A DNA stretch of 64,000 nucleotides from Fulvimarina manganoxydans (GCF_900176465.1 NZ_FWXR01000006.1:62001-126000), one strand, 5' to 3'. Counted from the first letter of the stretch, positions 1-9,294 are shown. Numbers and translations: made by a program. The notes: a model not told the origin generated them from the letters alone.

Positions 1-63
1 CATGCGCAGGTGATCATCGACGGCAAGGGTGACGGCGCATCGGCGCAGATGGGAGACGGATAG
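1..63 (+). CDS. C-terminal end of an unidentified protein (partial)
   Basis: Frame 1 is open from the window edge for 20 codons and ends in TAG at 61-63. The visible tail is His-Ala-Gln-Val-Ile-Ile-Asp-Gly followed by a Gly/Asp/Ala-rich stretch. That is too little to assign a family. The codon choice (GGC, ATC, GAC) matches the high-GC genes nearby, which is why I read it as the true end of an upstream gene. Confidence 0.45.
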   Translation, partial: HAQVIIDGKGDGASAQMGDG

Positions 64-300
64 GGGAATGGTCAAATTGTATAACTGCCCTTCAGCGTCT
101 TAATTGCGTTACCTCATCGGGTGTATTCCGGCTGTCGGCGGACTTTGCTAACGTCCCATATGTGCTTTTCGCGTTTCCCAAAGGGCGGTATATGCCTGCC
201 GCTTCGCGCTGAGCAGTGCATGCCGCGCGAGGCAGGTCCGTCAGTAATGTACTGTATAGTGATAATATAAATCCTCAGACTTAAATAAAAAAGTTTATGA
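64..300. other. Intergenic region before the first exoprotein
   Basis: No convincing ORF on either strand. The last ~60 bases are clearly more AT-rich than the surrounding genome, as expected near a promoter, and lead into the conserved leader at 301-388. Confidence 0.5.
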
Positions 301-388
301 ATTAACGGATTGTTAAATAGAATATTGACTCCTTCCCCGTAGAGTGTAAGACAAGCTCGACCTTAACAACTGGTTAGGCTTCTTCGTC
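301..388 (+). promoter_or_regulatory. Conserved leader/promoter block of exoprotein 1
   Basis: These 88 bases directly upstream of the ATG at 389 align without gaps to 3228-3315 upstream of the second exoprotein, at about 80% identity by my count. Best-conserved parts are TTAAATAGAA, a TTGACT -35-like hexamer at about 325-330, CTTAACAACT at 362-371 and GTTAGGCTT just before the start. There is no strong Shine-Dalgarno; TTAGG about 12 nt upstream is the best candidate. In this copy the frame upstream of the ATG hits a stop, which fixes the start at 389. Confidence 0.55.
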
Positions 389-2323
389 ATGGAAAACCTT
401 GTCATTGCTCTCTATCAGCGTCTGATGCATCGCCAGCCATCCGAGACCGAGATCGCAGACGGCATATCGGCGCTTCTGAAAGGGGGGCAGGACGCTCTCC
501 ACGCGCAGCTCGCGGCTCTGCCTCAGGCTGTTCAGCTTCAGGCCATCACTGTCCCTGTGGTCGACCTCTTTCAGGGCAGCTTGCCGCAGATGTCTGCGCC
601 GGATGTCGGTGACCACTCGTCCTGGTCGACCATCGTTCCGAGCAGCCAGGTGAAGATCGAAGCCTTCGTGTCGGACATCATCGATCTGAGCAAGTCTGCC
701 TATGATCCGTCGGACGATGCCGGCGCCATCAAAGACAAAGTCGAGGAACTGATCGACCATATCGAGTCGCTCATTACCGATTATCTCGGCGGCGGCCGCA
801 ACTCTCCGACGGCCGAAGGCACGATCGAAGAGCAGACTGCGAAGGAGGACGAGCCTTTCTCCCTCGACGTCTCCGGCTATTTTGCAGATGCCGACGGCGA
901 CAAGTTGACCTACAGCGCCGAAAATCTTCCCGAGGGCCTGTCGATCGATCCGGAGACCGGAATTATCTCCGGCGAACTGCCTCAGGATCAGGAGACCAAG
1001 AATGTCTCGGTCATCGTTACGGCGTCCTCAGGTGTCGAGGGCGAGAGCGATGCGACGCAGACATTCGATCTTCATCTTATTGGGGTCAATGACGCACCGG
1101 TCCTGACGGGAGACTTGTCCGCACGCGTCGGCGAGGCGGGCAGCTATACCCTGACGACGGAAGATCTCGGCTATTGCGATCCGGACGATGCGGATTCGGC
1201 GATCACATTCATGGTGAGCGAAATTTTGCATGGCGCTGTGACAATCGACGGAGAGTCGGTCCAGAGCTTCACCTATGCTGATCTCGATGCCGGCAAAGTC
1301 AGCTTCGTCCAGGACGGCACGGAAGGGGATGAGGCGTCCTTCAAAGTGGCGGTCAAGGATGATGACGACGCGACCTCGGATCCTGAGACCTTCAAGCTCG
1401 ACGTCACACAGCTCGACCTCTATTTTGGAGACACCCAGACTTCGAACAACACCGGAACGGTCATCGAGGAATTGAAAGGAACCAAAGATGGTACCACAGG
1501 CACCATCGTCGGGACGATGAAGGCTTCGGATGACGGGTCCTACAGCTACGAGATCGAAGGCTCCGACAAGTTCGATATCGAGAACGGCGTCCTGAAGGTG
1601 AAGGCAGGCGAGAGCCTCGATTACGAAACTCAAGATCGCTACGAGCTCACGATCAAGGCAACGGATAAGGCCGACAGCAGCCATGTCCTGACCGAAAATA
1701 TCACCGTCAATGTCAAGGACATCGACATCAATCCGACGACAACTTCGCCGGATTTCGTCGTCAAAGTCACCGGCAAATTCAACGATCTGGATGGCGCGAG
1801 CTACCAGCGCCTGTTCGATTTTTCCAAGGGCGCTAATGGAGACAACAGCATCTGGCTTGGGCAGGACGGGAAGACCGGCGATTTGAAGATCGAGTTTACC
1901 GGCCCTGCAACGACGGGGTTTGGTTATGGTCAGACATCTGTCTGGCATCCGTCGGCCACGCTTCATTATGCAATCCACGAAGGGCAAGAGCAAAACTGGA
2001 TTGCCGGTTTCCAGACCACCAGAGAGACCGTAATTTACTCCTTGAATCCTAAAACTTACAGTTTCGAAACCAAGACGGTTACAGAAGGTCAACTTTTCGT
2101 CTTCGAAGATAAGGATAATGACGGTAAGTATGACGCTTCGAAGGATGGCCAACTGGCTTTGAGCAACACCTTCCATTATGACCCTGTTGTTCGAGGGAGC
2201 GAGAAGGTCGGTGAGTCCAGCTACGACCAGGATAAGCCTCTGATCGGCGAAGTGTCCCATATGGAAGTCTTTGGCGCGGGTTACGACCTGGGTAGTGCTT
2301 TCCATCACTATTATGGCTTCTGA
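389..2323 (+). CDS. Modular cadherin-like surface/secreted protein, paralogue 1 (644 aa)
   Basis: Probably a secreted or surface adhesin. Residues 1-30 resemble a DUF4214 half-repeat (ALYQRL...PSETEI). Residues 31-135 are poorly recognisable. Residues 140-212 resemble a putative-Ig (He_PIG) fold (YFADADGDKLTYSAENLPEG). Residues 236-345 match a CSPG/cadherin-like repeat, 365-448 another cadherin-like repeat, and 455-644 a concanavalin/LamG-like module (RLFDFSKGANGDNSIWLGQ) with an EF-hand-like loop, DKDNDGKYDASKDG. No Sec signal peptide or membrane segment is visible, so type I export is an inference. Compared with the paralogue at 3316 it lacks the second and third DUF4214 units and the poly-glycine linker. 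A terminator follows at 2416. The family call is fair; the function is inferred. Confidence 0.75.
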   Translation: MENLVIALYQRLMHRQPSETEIADGISALLKGGQDALHAQLAALPQAVQLQAITVPVVDLFQGSLPQMSAPDVGDHSSWSTIVPSSQVKIEAFVSDIIDLSKSAYDPSDDAGAIKDKVEELIDHIESLITDYLGGGRNSPTAEGTIEEQTAKEDEPFSLDVSGYFADADGDKLTYSAENLPEGLSIDPETGIISGELPQDQETKNVSVIVTASSGVEGESDATQTFDLHLIGVNDAPVLTGDLSARVGEAGSYTLTTEDLGYCDPDDADSAITFMVSEILHGAVTIDGESVQSFTYADLDAGKVSFVQDGTEGDEASFKVAVKDDDDATSDPETFKLDVTQLDLYFGDTQTSNNTGTVIEELKGTKDGTTGTIVGTMKASDDGSYSYEIEGSDKFDIENGVLKVKAGESLDYETQDRYELTIKATDKADSSHVLTENITVNVKDIDINPTTTSPDFVVKVTGKFNDLDGASYQRLFDFSKGANGDNSIWLGQDGKTGDLKIEFTGPATTGFGYGQTSVWHPSATLHYAIHEGQEQNWIAGFQTTRETVIYSLNPKTYSFETKTVTEGQLFVFEDKDNDGKYDASKDGQLALSNTFHYDPVVRGSEKVGESSYDQDKPLIGEVSHMEVFGAGYDLGSAFHHYYGF

Positions 2324-2415
2324 TGAAGTCGTCCGGCATCCCACGATCTGTGGATGCTGGCGGATAGGGAAGCAGAGGCCTGATGACCCGGAGTGGGTAA
2401 TGGGCGACTTGTGAT

Positions 2416-2453
2416 AAAGACGGCTTCGGTCTGCGATCGGAGCCGTCTTTTTA
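2416..2453 (+). terminator. Rho-independent terminator of exoprotein 1
   Basis: The AAGACGGCT arm (2417-2425) pairs perfectly with AGCCGTCTT and runs into a T-tract. It lies about 90 bases after the stop at 2323. Confidence 0.8.
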
Positions 2454-2459
2454 TTCGGT

Positions 2460-3227
2460 GCGCCCGGCCTGGGCGCAGTCCTTTGGGGAGAAGGTCCCGT
2501 CCGCGCCCATCATGGCGCGTGGCGTCAAGCGCGGCTGCGGGACGGCGACCGAGCTAGGAGCGGAGACCTGGAGGGGCGTTTGAGCCCGTCGCCGAACGAG
2601 AATGGACCGGAGCTGGCAAGTCATCGCAGGGTGCGACCCGTCTTGCGGCGAGCCTGACTCGGAGGACGTGCGGCCGACTGCGCTCCTGCTTGCGGCCTCC
2701 GCGACTTGTCTCTGCAGCCTTCGCCGCCCATCCGAAGACTTCCCCACACCGGAATTGTCCCGGGGATTGAGGCTCGAAATTCGATCCATCGGAAGCGCGA
2801 TTGCCGTCTCACGGGAGACGAAAAATCCTTCATGGGCCAAACATCATCAATATTTACAGAAGATGATTCCCTCTGCGCTTCATGGGCAAAAAATACTCAT
2901 AATGACTGATGGGCAGTCAGAATTACTTTGAGCTCGCGGGTTGCGGTCGGGTCGCATTCATCTTAGCGATGGCAGCTCGGGTGCGGTATCTCAAAGCGGA
3001 AAGCGCGTGTAGAATAACCATTTAAAAAAGAGATATGATACTTTTGCGGGGCTTTTAAGCCCTTATTCCGCTTATTCAGCAATGATCATGGTGTTCTATT
3101 GTGGGGCGGACAGGGAATTTACGCTTTTCTGCTTCATCGACCGAAAAATAATTTACTTAAACATATGCGCGGATATAGAAGTTAAATTGATAATATAGAC
3201 TTCCAATCTAAAGCATAAATTGCGTCG
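2460..3227. other. 768-base spacer between the two exoprotein genes, no gene recognised
   Basis: The first half is GC-rich with short overlapping ORFs on both strands that are basic, Ser/Arg-rich and unlike any family I know. The second half (about 2980-3227) is markedly AT-rich with no ORF. I see no tRNA, insertion sequence or inverted-repeat ends. It may carry upstream control sequence for the second exoprotein. Confidence 0.45.
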
Positions 3228-3315
3228 ATTAACGATTCCTTAAATAGAAGATTGACTCCTTGCGGGTCGAATGCAAAACAAGCACGATCTTAACAACTCG
3301 TTAGGCTTGTTTGTC
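3228..3315 (+). promoter_or_regulatory. Conserved leader/promoter block of exoprotein 2
   Basis: Counterpart of 301-388, ungapped and at the same distance from the ATG. It shares TTAAATAGAA, TTGACT, CTTAACAACT and GTTAGGCTT. An in-frame ATG at 3271 exists only in this copy. In the other copy that frame is closed, so the block is better read as untranslated leader and the start placed at 3316. Confidence 0.55.
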
Positions 3316-5670
3316 ATGGAAAACGTCGTCATTGCTCTCTATCAGCGGCTGCTGATCCGTGAGCCCTCCGAGGCGGAGATCGCGAGCGGCCTGTCGGTCC
3401 TCTCGGAAGGGGGCGAAAGCGCGCTCCAGGCCCAGCTCGCGGCCACGCCCGAGGCGATCGAAATCCAGACCGTCATTCTGCCGATCATCGGTCTCTATCA
3501 GGGCATTCTTTTGCGCACGCCGGAGCCCAGCGGCCTTTCCTTCTGGTCCGAGGCTATCGAGACCGGCACGCACAGCTTTACCGACCTCATTCGCACATTC
3601 GCCGAGACCCAAGAGGTCCAGGATCGGTTCCCGGAGCTCGGCGACACGGTCTCGAATGAGGAGCTGGTCAACCTGTTCTATGAAAACCTGCTCGGCCGCG
3701 TGCCGGATGCCGAGGGTTTTGCGTTCTGGCTGAATGTGCTGGAGAACGACAAGCTGACGATCCCGGATTTCGTCGCTTCTTTCCTCGGCTCCCAAGAGGC
3801 ACAGGACCTCATCGGGGCCAATATCGTCGCTTATTATGCCGACCTGACCGATGACGGAATCGTTCAATTGGCCGACAATCGCGACTCCCTCTTGCCGAAC
3901 GATCAAAGCGGAGACGATCCGGTCGTTGACGATGGCGGAGATGGTGACGTCACCGATGGTGATGCTGGCGGCGGCGGCGCTGGCGGCGGCGGCGGGGGTG
4001 GTGGCGGCGGTCCTGTCAATAACGCCCCGACACTTCAGGCGGTGACAGGCACGACCTACACGGACACGGCTTCCGACGATAGTTTTGATAACGCGTCCGG
4101 CAAACTGCAGGGTGCCGATTCGGATGCCAACACGACGCTGACCTATGGCATCACCGGCGGCACCACCGGCGGAAGCTATAAGCCCGGCGAGGTGATCTAT
4201 GATGTGTCGAAGGCCGGCTCTTACGGCACGCTCTATGTGTCGAGCTCGACAGGGGCCTATCTCTTCGTCCCGGACGACCCGAAGATCGAGGCTCTGACCT
4301 CCGGCACGCAGACGGATGACTTCACCGTATCGGTCAGCGACGGCAGTGCAAGCGCCACGCAGACCTATAGGGTGACGGTCAATGGGGATAACGACAAGCC
4401 GGAGTTGACCTTGGGCTCATCGGCCCATGTGGTTGGCGAGGCAGGCAGCTATCGGCTGACGACCGATGATGATGATATTGCTTACACCGATCGGGACGAT
4501 GCCGCTTCAGCGATCTCGTTCACGGTCAGCAATGCCGAGCACGGCTCCGTCTTCGTCGAGCGCATCGTCGAGGGCGAGAACACGCTCGTGAAGACCAGTT
4601 CCTTCACCTATGCTGAGCTCGATGGCGGTAAGGTCAGCTTCGTCCAGGACGGCTCGGAAGGGAATGGGGCGTCCTTCCAAGTGGCGGTCAAGGATGATGA
4701 CGGCGCGACCTCGGATGCTCAGACTTTCAAGCTCGACGTCACGCAGCTCGACCTTTACTTCGGAGACGATAAGGCGCCGGACAATACCGGAACGGTCATC
4801 GAGGAATTGAAAGGAACCGAAGCTGGTACCACAGGCACCATCGTCGGGACGCTGAAGGCGTCGGGCGAGGTCGAGTACAGCTACGCCATCGAAGGCTCTG
4901 ACGAGACCGAAACCGATGCTCTCAATGCCCTCTTCGAAATCAAGGGCGGTGTCCTCAAGCTGAAGGCCGACAAGAGCCTCGATCACGAATCTCAGAGCAG
5001 CTACGATCTCACGATCAAGGCGACGCCCACGGGTGAGAACAATAGCAGCCCCGTCTTGACGGAAAATGTCACCGTCAATGTCAAGGATATCGACATCAAT
5101 CCGACGAGTTCGCCGGAATTCGTCGTCAAGATCACCGGCACCTATAACGATCTGGCTTCAGGAGATTGGCAGCGTCTGTTCGACTTCTCCGAAGGGGCCA
5201 ACGGCCAAAACGGCATCTGGCTCGGGCAGGTCGGCAATAGCGATAGTTTGCGCTTTGAGTTCATAAATCCGGCGAGCGGAAATTCCAGCAGTCAGAGCGT
5301 TGAGAATTCGAATGGCGCGATCTCCGGGATGACCATCAATAAAGATGGGTATTCGAAAAACTATGTTGAGTTGACAGACGTAATTAAGGAGGACGTTGCT
5401 CAACACTGGATTGCTGGCTTCCATATCACCAACAGCGAAAGAAATCTGGGAAAGCTGTTTCTTTACGAAGATAAGAATGGAAATGGCGAATATGACAATA
5501 GCGATGGCATTGTCGCCTATGGTTATGAATTCACATATACGCCTGTCGCTCGGACACAAGAACGGATCGGGGATTCCAGCTTCGATAATGATTCAAGTCT
5601 GAATGGCGAGGTCTCGAATATTGAGGTTCTCCATAGCAGTGACATCAACTGGGGCGATATCCTCCCATAA
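3316..5670 (+). CDS. DUF4214/VCBS/cadherin-like surface or secreted protein, paralogue 2 (784 aa)
   Basis: Full-length relative of the preceding exoprotein. It has three DUF4214-type units in the first ~180 residues (ALYQRLLIREPSEAEI; LYQGILLRTPEPSGLSFW; FYENLLGRVPDAEGFAFW) and an Asp/Gly-rich linker with a long glycine run (~205-240). A VCBS-like repeat follows (SGKLQGADSDANTTLTYGI...GAYLFVPDD), then a CSPG/cadherin-like repeat, a cadherin-like repeat, and a ConA/LamG-like C-terminal module with an acidic EF-hand-like loop (DKNGNGEYDNSDG). No signal peptide or membrane helix is seen. DUF4214 and VCBS modules are common in large type I-exported adhesins, which makes that route likely but unproven. 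A longer start at 3271 is possible but not supported by the paralogue. Confidence 0.8.
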   Translation: MENVVIALYQRLLIREPSEAEIASGLSVLSEGGESALQAQLAATPEAIEIQTVILPIIGLYQGILLRTPEPSGLSFWSEAIETGTHSFTDLIRTFAETQEVQDRFPELGDTVSNEELVNLFYENLLGRVPDAEGFAFWLNVLENDKLTIPDFVASFLGSQEAQDLIGANIVAYYADLTDDGIVQLADNRDSLLPNDQSGDDPVVDDGGDGDVTDGDAGGGGAGGGGGGGGGGPVNNAPTLQAVTGTTYTDTASDDSFDNASGKLQGADSDANTTLTYGITGGTTGGSYKPGEVIYDVSKAGSYGTLYVSSSTGAYLFVPDDPKIEALTSGTQTDDFTVSVSDGSASATQTYRVTVNGDNDKPELTLGSSAHVVGEAGSYRLTTDDDDIAYTDRDDAASAISFTVSNAEHGSVFVERIVEGENTLVKTSSFTYAELDGGKVSFVQDGSEGNGASFQVAVKDDDGATSDAQTFKLDVTQLDLYFGDDKAPDNTGTVIEELKGTEAGTTGTIVGTLKASGEVEYSYAIEGSDETETDALNALFEIKGGVLKLKADKSLDHESQSSYDLTIKATPTGENNSSPVLTENVTVNVKDIDINPTSSPEFVVKITGTYNDLASGDWQRLFDFSEGANGQNGIWLGQVGNSDSLRFEFINPASGNSSSQSVENSNGAISGMTINKDGYSKNYVELTDVIKEDVAQHWIAGFHITNSERNLGKLFLYEDKNGNGEYDNSDGIVAYGYEFTYTPVARTQERIGDSSFDNDSSLNGEVSNIEVLHSSDINWGDILP

Positions 5671-5778
5671 GCATCCTGAGCAAATGGAGTAACCCGTCCG
5701 GTGCTCCATCATCTCAAGGGCACCGGGTAGGGACGAAACGCGGTTTGGCTGACGTCGCTGCAAAGCGCGTGGCTGGTG

Positions 5779-5814
5779 AAAAGAACGGCTCCGGTTTTCG
5801 ACCGGGGCCGTTTT
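5779..5814 (+). terminator. Rho-independent terminator of exoprotein 2
   Basis: The AACGGCTCCGGT arm pairs with ACCGGGGCCGTT around a TTTCG loop and is followed by a short T-run. It sits about 110 bases after the stop, as in the first paralogue. Confidence 0.7.
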
Positions 5815-5892
5815 CGGATCTGCGGCCTGTCCGCTCCTCGTCCGCCGTCCCAATTGGATATGTCTCTGCGCCGAGCTTTCGGGCAGGCGGTC

Positions 5893-6042
5893 TCAGTCGG
5901 CCCCGCTGCCAACCGATCGCTCTGGCAGGCAGCCATAGTCGTTGATCAGGGCAGGGATTTCGGTCTCGGCGACGGGGCGGTTGAAGAGGTAGTCTTGGCC
6001 CTGATTGCAGCCGCGCTTCGAGATCTGGTCGAACTGTTTCGG
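5893..6042 (-). pseudogene. C-terminal remnant of an EAL-domain (c-di-GMP phosphodiesterase) gene
   Basis: Reading minus from about 6042 to the TGA at 5893-5895 gives about 50 codons containing KRGCNQGQDYLFNRPV and then a short tail. This matches the end of EAL domains, where a Gly-Cys...Gln-Gly-Tyr-Leu-Phe...Arg-Pro motif closes the barrel. Nothing upstream in that frame continues the domain; homology stops abruptly near 6040, where the sequence turns to an unrelated AT-richer stretch. The E-A-L catalytic part is absent, so this cannot be an active phosphodiesterase. Confidence 0.6.
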
Positions 6043-6307
6043 AGGTGTCCAATTTTGCAGAGCCCCCAGAACCCCCTATAAATCAAACGGCGGGGGATTC
6101 TTCACGGGTGACATATTTGTTTTCGCGTTCCGCTCCGGCCGACCCGGTCTTTTCCTGCCGGATGCTCTATCATGGCGCCTGACGGGGACTGCCCCTTGTC
6201 GCCGAGGAACGAACAGACCCCTCTGGTCGATTCTCGTCCAACGACTTGCTGGAGCGCCGCTGGTTCCGCCCGCCCTTCGCAGGCGAGGCTTCCAAGCGGC
6301 GCTGATG
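6043..6307. other. Intergenic region between the EAL remnant and radC
   Basis: No protein or RNA gene recognised. ORFs here are short, and the longer plus-strand ORF that enters from 6005 runs antisense through radC. The stretch at 6040-6080 is a plausible scar where the EAL gene was cut. Confidence 0.4.
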
Positions 6308-7090
6308 TCAGATCAGCTTCAGCCCCCGCAGGCTGGCATGGCCGTGCCGGCCGATGATGATGTGGTCATGAAGGGCGATGCCGAGAGGTTTCGCAGTTTC
6401 CTGGATCGTCCGGGTCATGTCGATATCGGCGCGCGAGGGGGTGGGGTCGCCGGAGGGGTGGTTATGGACCAGGATCAGGGCGGTGGCGTTGAGTTCCAAG
6501 GCGCGTTTGACGACCTCGCGCGGATAGACGGGCGTGTGGTCGACCGTTCCGGTGCCCTGCACCTCGTCGGCGATGAGGGCGTTCTTCTTGTCCAAAAAGA
6601 GGATGCGGAATTGTTCGCGCGGTTCATGGGCCATTGCCGCCGTGATATAATCGAGAACGGCCGCCCAGGAGGAGAGAACCTCGCGTTTCCGGACCGCTTC
6701 GCGCATGGCCCGCCGGTTGATCGCCGCGACGATAGTCAGATCCAGCGCGACCGCGTCTTTCACGCCCGGCACTTCCATGAGGAGGCGACGCGGGGCGCCG
6801 AGCACCTCGTTCAATGAGCCGAAGCGGGCGATCAGCGCCTTGGCGATCGGCTTGACGTCGCGTCTCGGAATGGTGCGGAAAAGGATGAGTTCGAGAAGCT
6901 CGTAATCGGCAAGGGCGTCGGCGCCGGCCTCGCTGAAGCGCTCGCGCAGCCGGTCCCGATGGCCGTCATGATGGCGTGCTTCGCGCTTGGCCTCGCCCGC
7001 TGGCGGCCTTTCGCCCAAGCCCGAAAACGTTTCCGTCTCCGTGAAGCCGGGCTTTGTCCGCTCTTTCCCCTTGTCGGGACCGGCCGCCAC
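6308..7090 (-). CDS. radC: RadC family JAB/MPN-domain protein
   Basis: 260 aa from a GTG start at 7090. The N-terminal HhH-like region has [33 protein letters not shown]-type sequence. The C-terminal JAB domain carries the metal motif [16 protein letters not shown] and, before it, the GTxxxxxVYPREV strand. The family was once linked to DNA repair, but its biochemical role is unsettled. It starts 11 bases after the map stop and is probably the last gene of an sfsA-map-radC transcript. Confidence 0.93.
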   Translation of the reverse strand: MAAGPDKGKERTKPGFTETETFSGLGERPPAGEAKREARHHDGHRDRLRERFSEAGADALADYELLELILFRTIPRRDVKPIAKALIARFGSLNEVLGAPRRLLMEVPGVKDAVALDLTIVAAINRRAMREAVRKREVLSSWAAVLDYITAAMAHEPREQFRILFLDKKNALIADEVQGTGTVDHTPVYPREVVKRALELNATALILVHNHPSGDPTPSRADIDMTRTIQETAKPLGIALHDHIIIGRHGHASLRGLKLI

Positions 7091-7101
7091 GACGCGGCCC
7101 G

Positions 7102-7950
7102 TCAGGCGGCGACGTCGAGGGCAGGGACCTTGATCCCTGGCGTGTCCTGGCCGTTGCGCGAGAGGGTGAAGACCTCATAGCCCGTCTCGGTCACGGCGAG
7201 CGTGTGCTCATATTGCGCCGAAAGGCTTCGGTCGCGGGTGACCGCCGTCCATCCATCGGCGAGGATCTTCACATGGGGCCGGCCGATATTGATCATCGGC
7301 TCGATGGTGAAGATCATGCCGGGTTTGAGTTCCAGCCCTTCGCCATAGCTGCCGTAATGGAGAACGTTGGGCGCGTCATGGAACAGGCGCCCGACGCCAT
7401 GGCCGCAGAAGTCGCGCACGACGGAGCAGCGCTCCGCTTCCGCATAGGTCTGGATCGCGGCGCCGATATCGCCTAGGCGGGCGCCGGGCTTCACAGCCTC
7501 GATGCCGAGAAGAAGAGCCCGGTAGGTCACTTCGCACAGACGCTCGGCCGCGCGCTTGATCTGACCCACCGGATACATGCGCGAGGAATCGCCGTGCCAA
7601 CCGTCGACGACATAGGTCACGTCGATATTGACGATGTCGCCTTCCTTCAGCGGCTTGGTGTTGGGGATGCCGTGGCAGACCACATGGTTGATCGAGGTGC
7701 AGGTGCTCTTGGTGTAGCCGCGATAATGAAGCGTGGCCGGGGCCGCGCCCCGCTCGGCGCCGAAAGCCCAGACGAAATCGTCGATCTCCTGGGTCGTCAC
7801 GCCCGGCTTGACGATTGCGGCAAGCGCGTCGAGACACTCGGCCGTCACGGCGCAGGCCTTGCGCATGCCCTCGAAGGCATCAGAGCCGTAAAGGCGGATC
7901 GTGCCGGTGTTGCGGACAGGATTTGCTTCGGCTTCGAGATAGGTCGTCAT
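7102..7950 (-). CDS. map: Methionine aminopeptidase type I
   Basis: Removes the initiator methionine from nascent proteins. 282 aa from the ATG at 7950. It shows the creatinase-fold metal ligands in order: [16 protein letters not shown] (two Asp), [10 protein letters not shown] (His), FTIEPMIN (Glu) and the final Glu in [19 protein letters not shown] is also typical of type I enzymes. The start overlaps the sfsA stop (ATGA), which supports it over in-frame starts further upstream. Length is slightly above E. coli Map because of an N-terminal extension. Confidence 0.96.
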   Translation of the reverse strand: MTTYLEAEANPVRNTGTIRLYGSDAFEGMRKACAVTAECLDALAAIVKPGVTTQEIDDFVWAFGAERGAAPATLHYRGYTKSTCTSINHVVCHGIPNTKPLKEGDIVNIDVTYVVDGWHGDSSRMYPVGQIKRAAERLCEVTYRALLLGIEAVKPGARLGDIGAAIQTYAEAERCSVVRDFCGHGVGRLFHDAPNVLHYGSYGEGLELKPGMIFTIEPMINIGRPHVKILADGWTAVTRDRSLSAQYEHTLAVTETGYEVFTLSRNGQDTPGIKVPALDVAA

Positions 7951-8684
7951 CAGGCGTCTGCCGGTTCTATCACGGGGATCATAACCCGCGGAATGATCTG
8001 AGAGAGGTTGATGTCGCACCGAACCGCATAGGCTTCAACCCCTCTCGCTCGCGCGGCGGCGAAGGCCTTGGCATAAGCCGGGTCCAGATCGTCGGCGAAG
8101 GATAAGCGCTCACAGTCGCCGCGCTGGACGATATAGAGCATGATGGCGCGCGCGCCGGCCTCCGCCTGATCGGCCAATTCCGCCAGATGCTTGGCGCCTC
8201 GGGCCGTCACGCAATCGGGAAATTCGGCCAAGCCGGGCTCGCGCATGAGATGGACGTTCTTCACCTCGATAAAGACGGGGCGTGTCTCCGCACCGTCGGC
8301 CTTTGGCTCTTGGCCGAGAAGGTCGATGCGCGAGGATTGGCCATATCTCACTTCGCGGCGCAGTGGGCCGAGCCCCGTCAAGGCCGGCACGAGACCCGCC
8401 TCGATCGCTTCGGCCGCGAGTGTGTTGGGCAGGTTCGTGTTGATCCCGACCAGCGTCCCATCGGCTTCCACGATCTCGAGGGTCAGCGGCAATTTTCGCT
8501 TGAGATTGGGCGAACGCGACAGCCAGACGCGAGAGCCGGGCGCCTTCAGCCCCATCATCGCGCCCGGATTGGGGCAATGGGCAGTGGTCTCCTTGCCGGT
8601 TTCATCGAGGACCACATCGGCGAGGAAGCGCTTGTAGCGACGCAAAAGCCGGGCAGGAAGGAGAGGGGTGGGGAAGTTGGGCAT
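7950..8684 (-). CDS. sfsA: SfsA family protein (sugar fermentation stimulation protein homologue)
   Basis: 244 aa from the ATG at 8684, which begins [24 protein letters not shown] like other SfsA proteins. Conserved family blocks are visible: [48 protein letters not shown] and RCDI. SfsA has an OB-like plus nuclease-like fold and was described as a DNA-binding regulator of sugar fermentation in E. coli; its real activity is unclear. It heads a translationally coupled sfsA-map pair (ATGA). The open frame runs 90 codons further upstream but that part has no family similarity. Confidence 0.93.
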   Translation of the reverse strand: MPNFPTPLLPARLLRRYKRFLADVVLDETGKETTAHCPNPGAMMGLKAPGSRVWLSRSPNLKRKLPLTLEIVEADGTLVGINTNLPNTLAAEAIEAGLVPALTGLGPLRREVRYGQSSRIDLLGQEPKADGAETRPVFIEVKNVHLMREPGLAEFPDCVTARGAKHLAELADQAEAGARAIMLYIVQRGDCERLSFADDLDPAYAKAFAAARARGVEAYAVRCDINLSQIIPRVMIPVIEPADA

Positions 8685-8952
8685 ATCGTGGGCATAGCCC
8701 AATGGGTGCCCGGATGGAATTTGCGCATGGCTCGGGGAGCGAGCGTCGAAGGTTCCGCCGTCAGAGATATGACGAAGATTTCGTGGGCTGGGCGTTACGA
8801 TCACAAAACTGGCAACGCCTTGATCCTGTGGGAACTTGTGCCCCGATACGCAATTGTTCGCGCACGCATATCGGACAGCGCCGTAAAAAGGTTCTCCGCC
8901 GGATCCGTTCCAGGTGGGAGACGTCTTCGTGCGGCCAATTGGGAGTGAATCC

Positions 8953-9294
8953 ATGACTTCGAAGCTGACCAGCGCGCTGGCGCTCGCTTTGTCCCTTGGA
9001 CTGGCCGCGCCGGCTTACGCCCAGAGCATCGAGATCGGTCGGGATGGCATCCGCCTGGTGCCGAACCAAGATGTTCGCGAGGAGCGGATCGATCGGCGTG
9101 ACGAAAGGGCGATACGGGCGGACGGCCTCAGCGAACGGGAAGCCGTGCGCATCGCCCGTAGCCAAGGCGTTCGTGAGGTCGATGCCATCACGAAGACGCG
9201 CCGGGCCTATCGCATCGCCGGCATCGACCGTCGGGGCGACGATATTCGCGTCGATATCGATCGGCGCAGCGGCGAGGTGCTCTCAGTGCGCTGA
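8953..9294 (+). CDS. Small secreted PepSY-like protein
   Basis: 113 aa from the ATG at 8953. Residues 1-24 form a clear Sec signal peptide (Lys near the start, Leu/Ala core, Ala-Tyr-Ala-Gln cleavage site). The mature part is very Arg/Asp-rich and ends in a PepSY-like pattern: [15 protein letters not shown], then [27 protein letters not shown]. PepSY-type domains are thought to inhibit proteases or bind surface proteins; here the role is unknown. It is divergent from sfsA. I am fairly sure it is a real exported protein, less so of the domain. Confidence 0.75.
   Translation: MTSKLTSALALALSLGLAAPAYAQSIEIGRDGIRLVPNQDVREERIDRRDERAIRADGLSEREAVRIARSQGVREVDAITKTRRAYRIAGIDRRGDDIRVDIDRRSGEVLSVR

Noticed and set aside
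1028-2344. 438-codon open frame on the minus strand opposite exoprotein 1
   Set aside because: It is antisense to a gene with clear domains, and its translation is Ile/Asp/Arg-rich without any family pattern.
2602-2931. 109-codon plus-strand ORF between the exoproteins
   Set aside because: No ribosome site, no similarity, and an equally long ORF lies opposite; treated as chance.
3271-3315. Upstream ATG adding 15 residues to exoprotein 2
   Set aside because: The matching frame in the paralogue is closed by a stop, while the downstream sequence and the ATG at 3316 are conserved.
6040-6080. GGTGTCCAATTTTGCAG as an insertion-sequence end
   Set aside because: It looks like some transposon termini, but no matching inverted end, transposase or target duplication was found.
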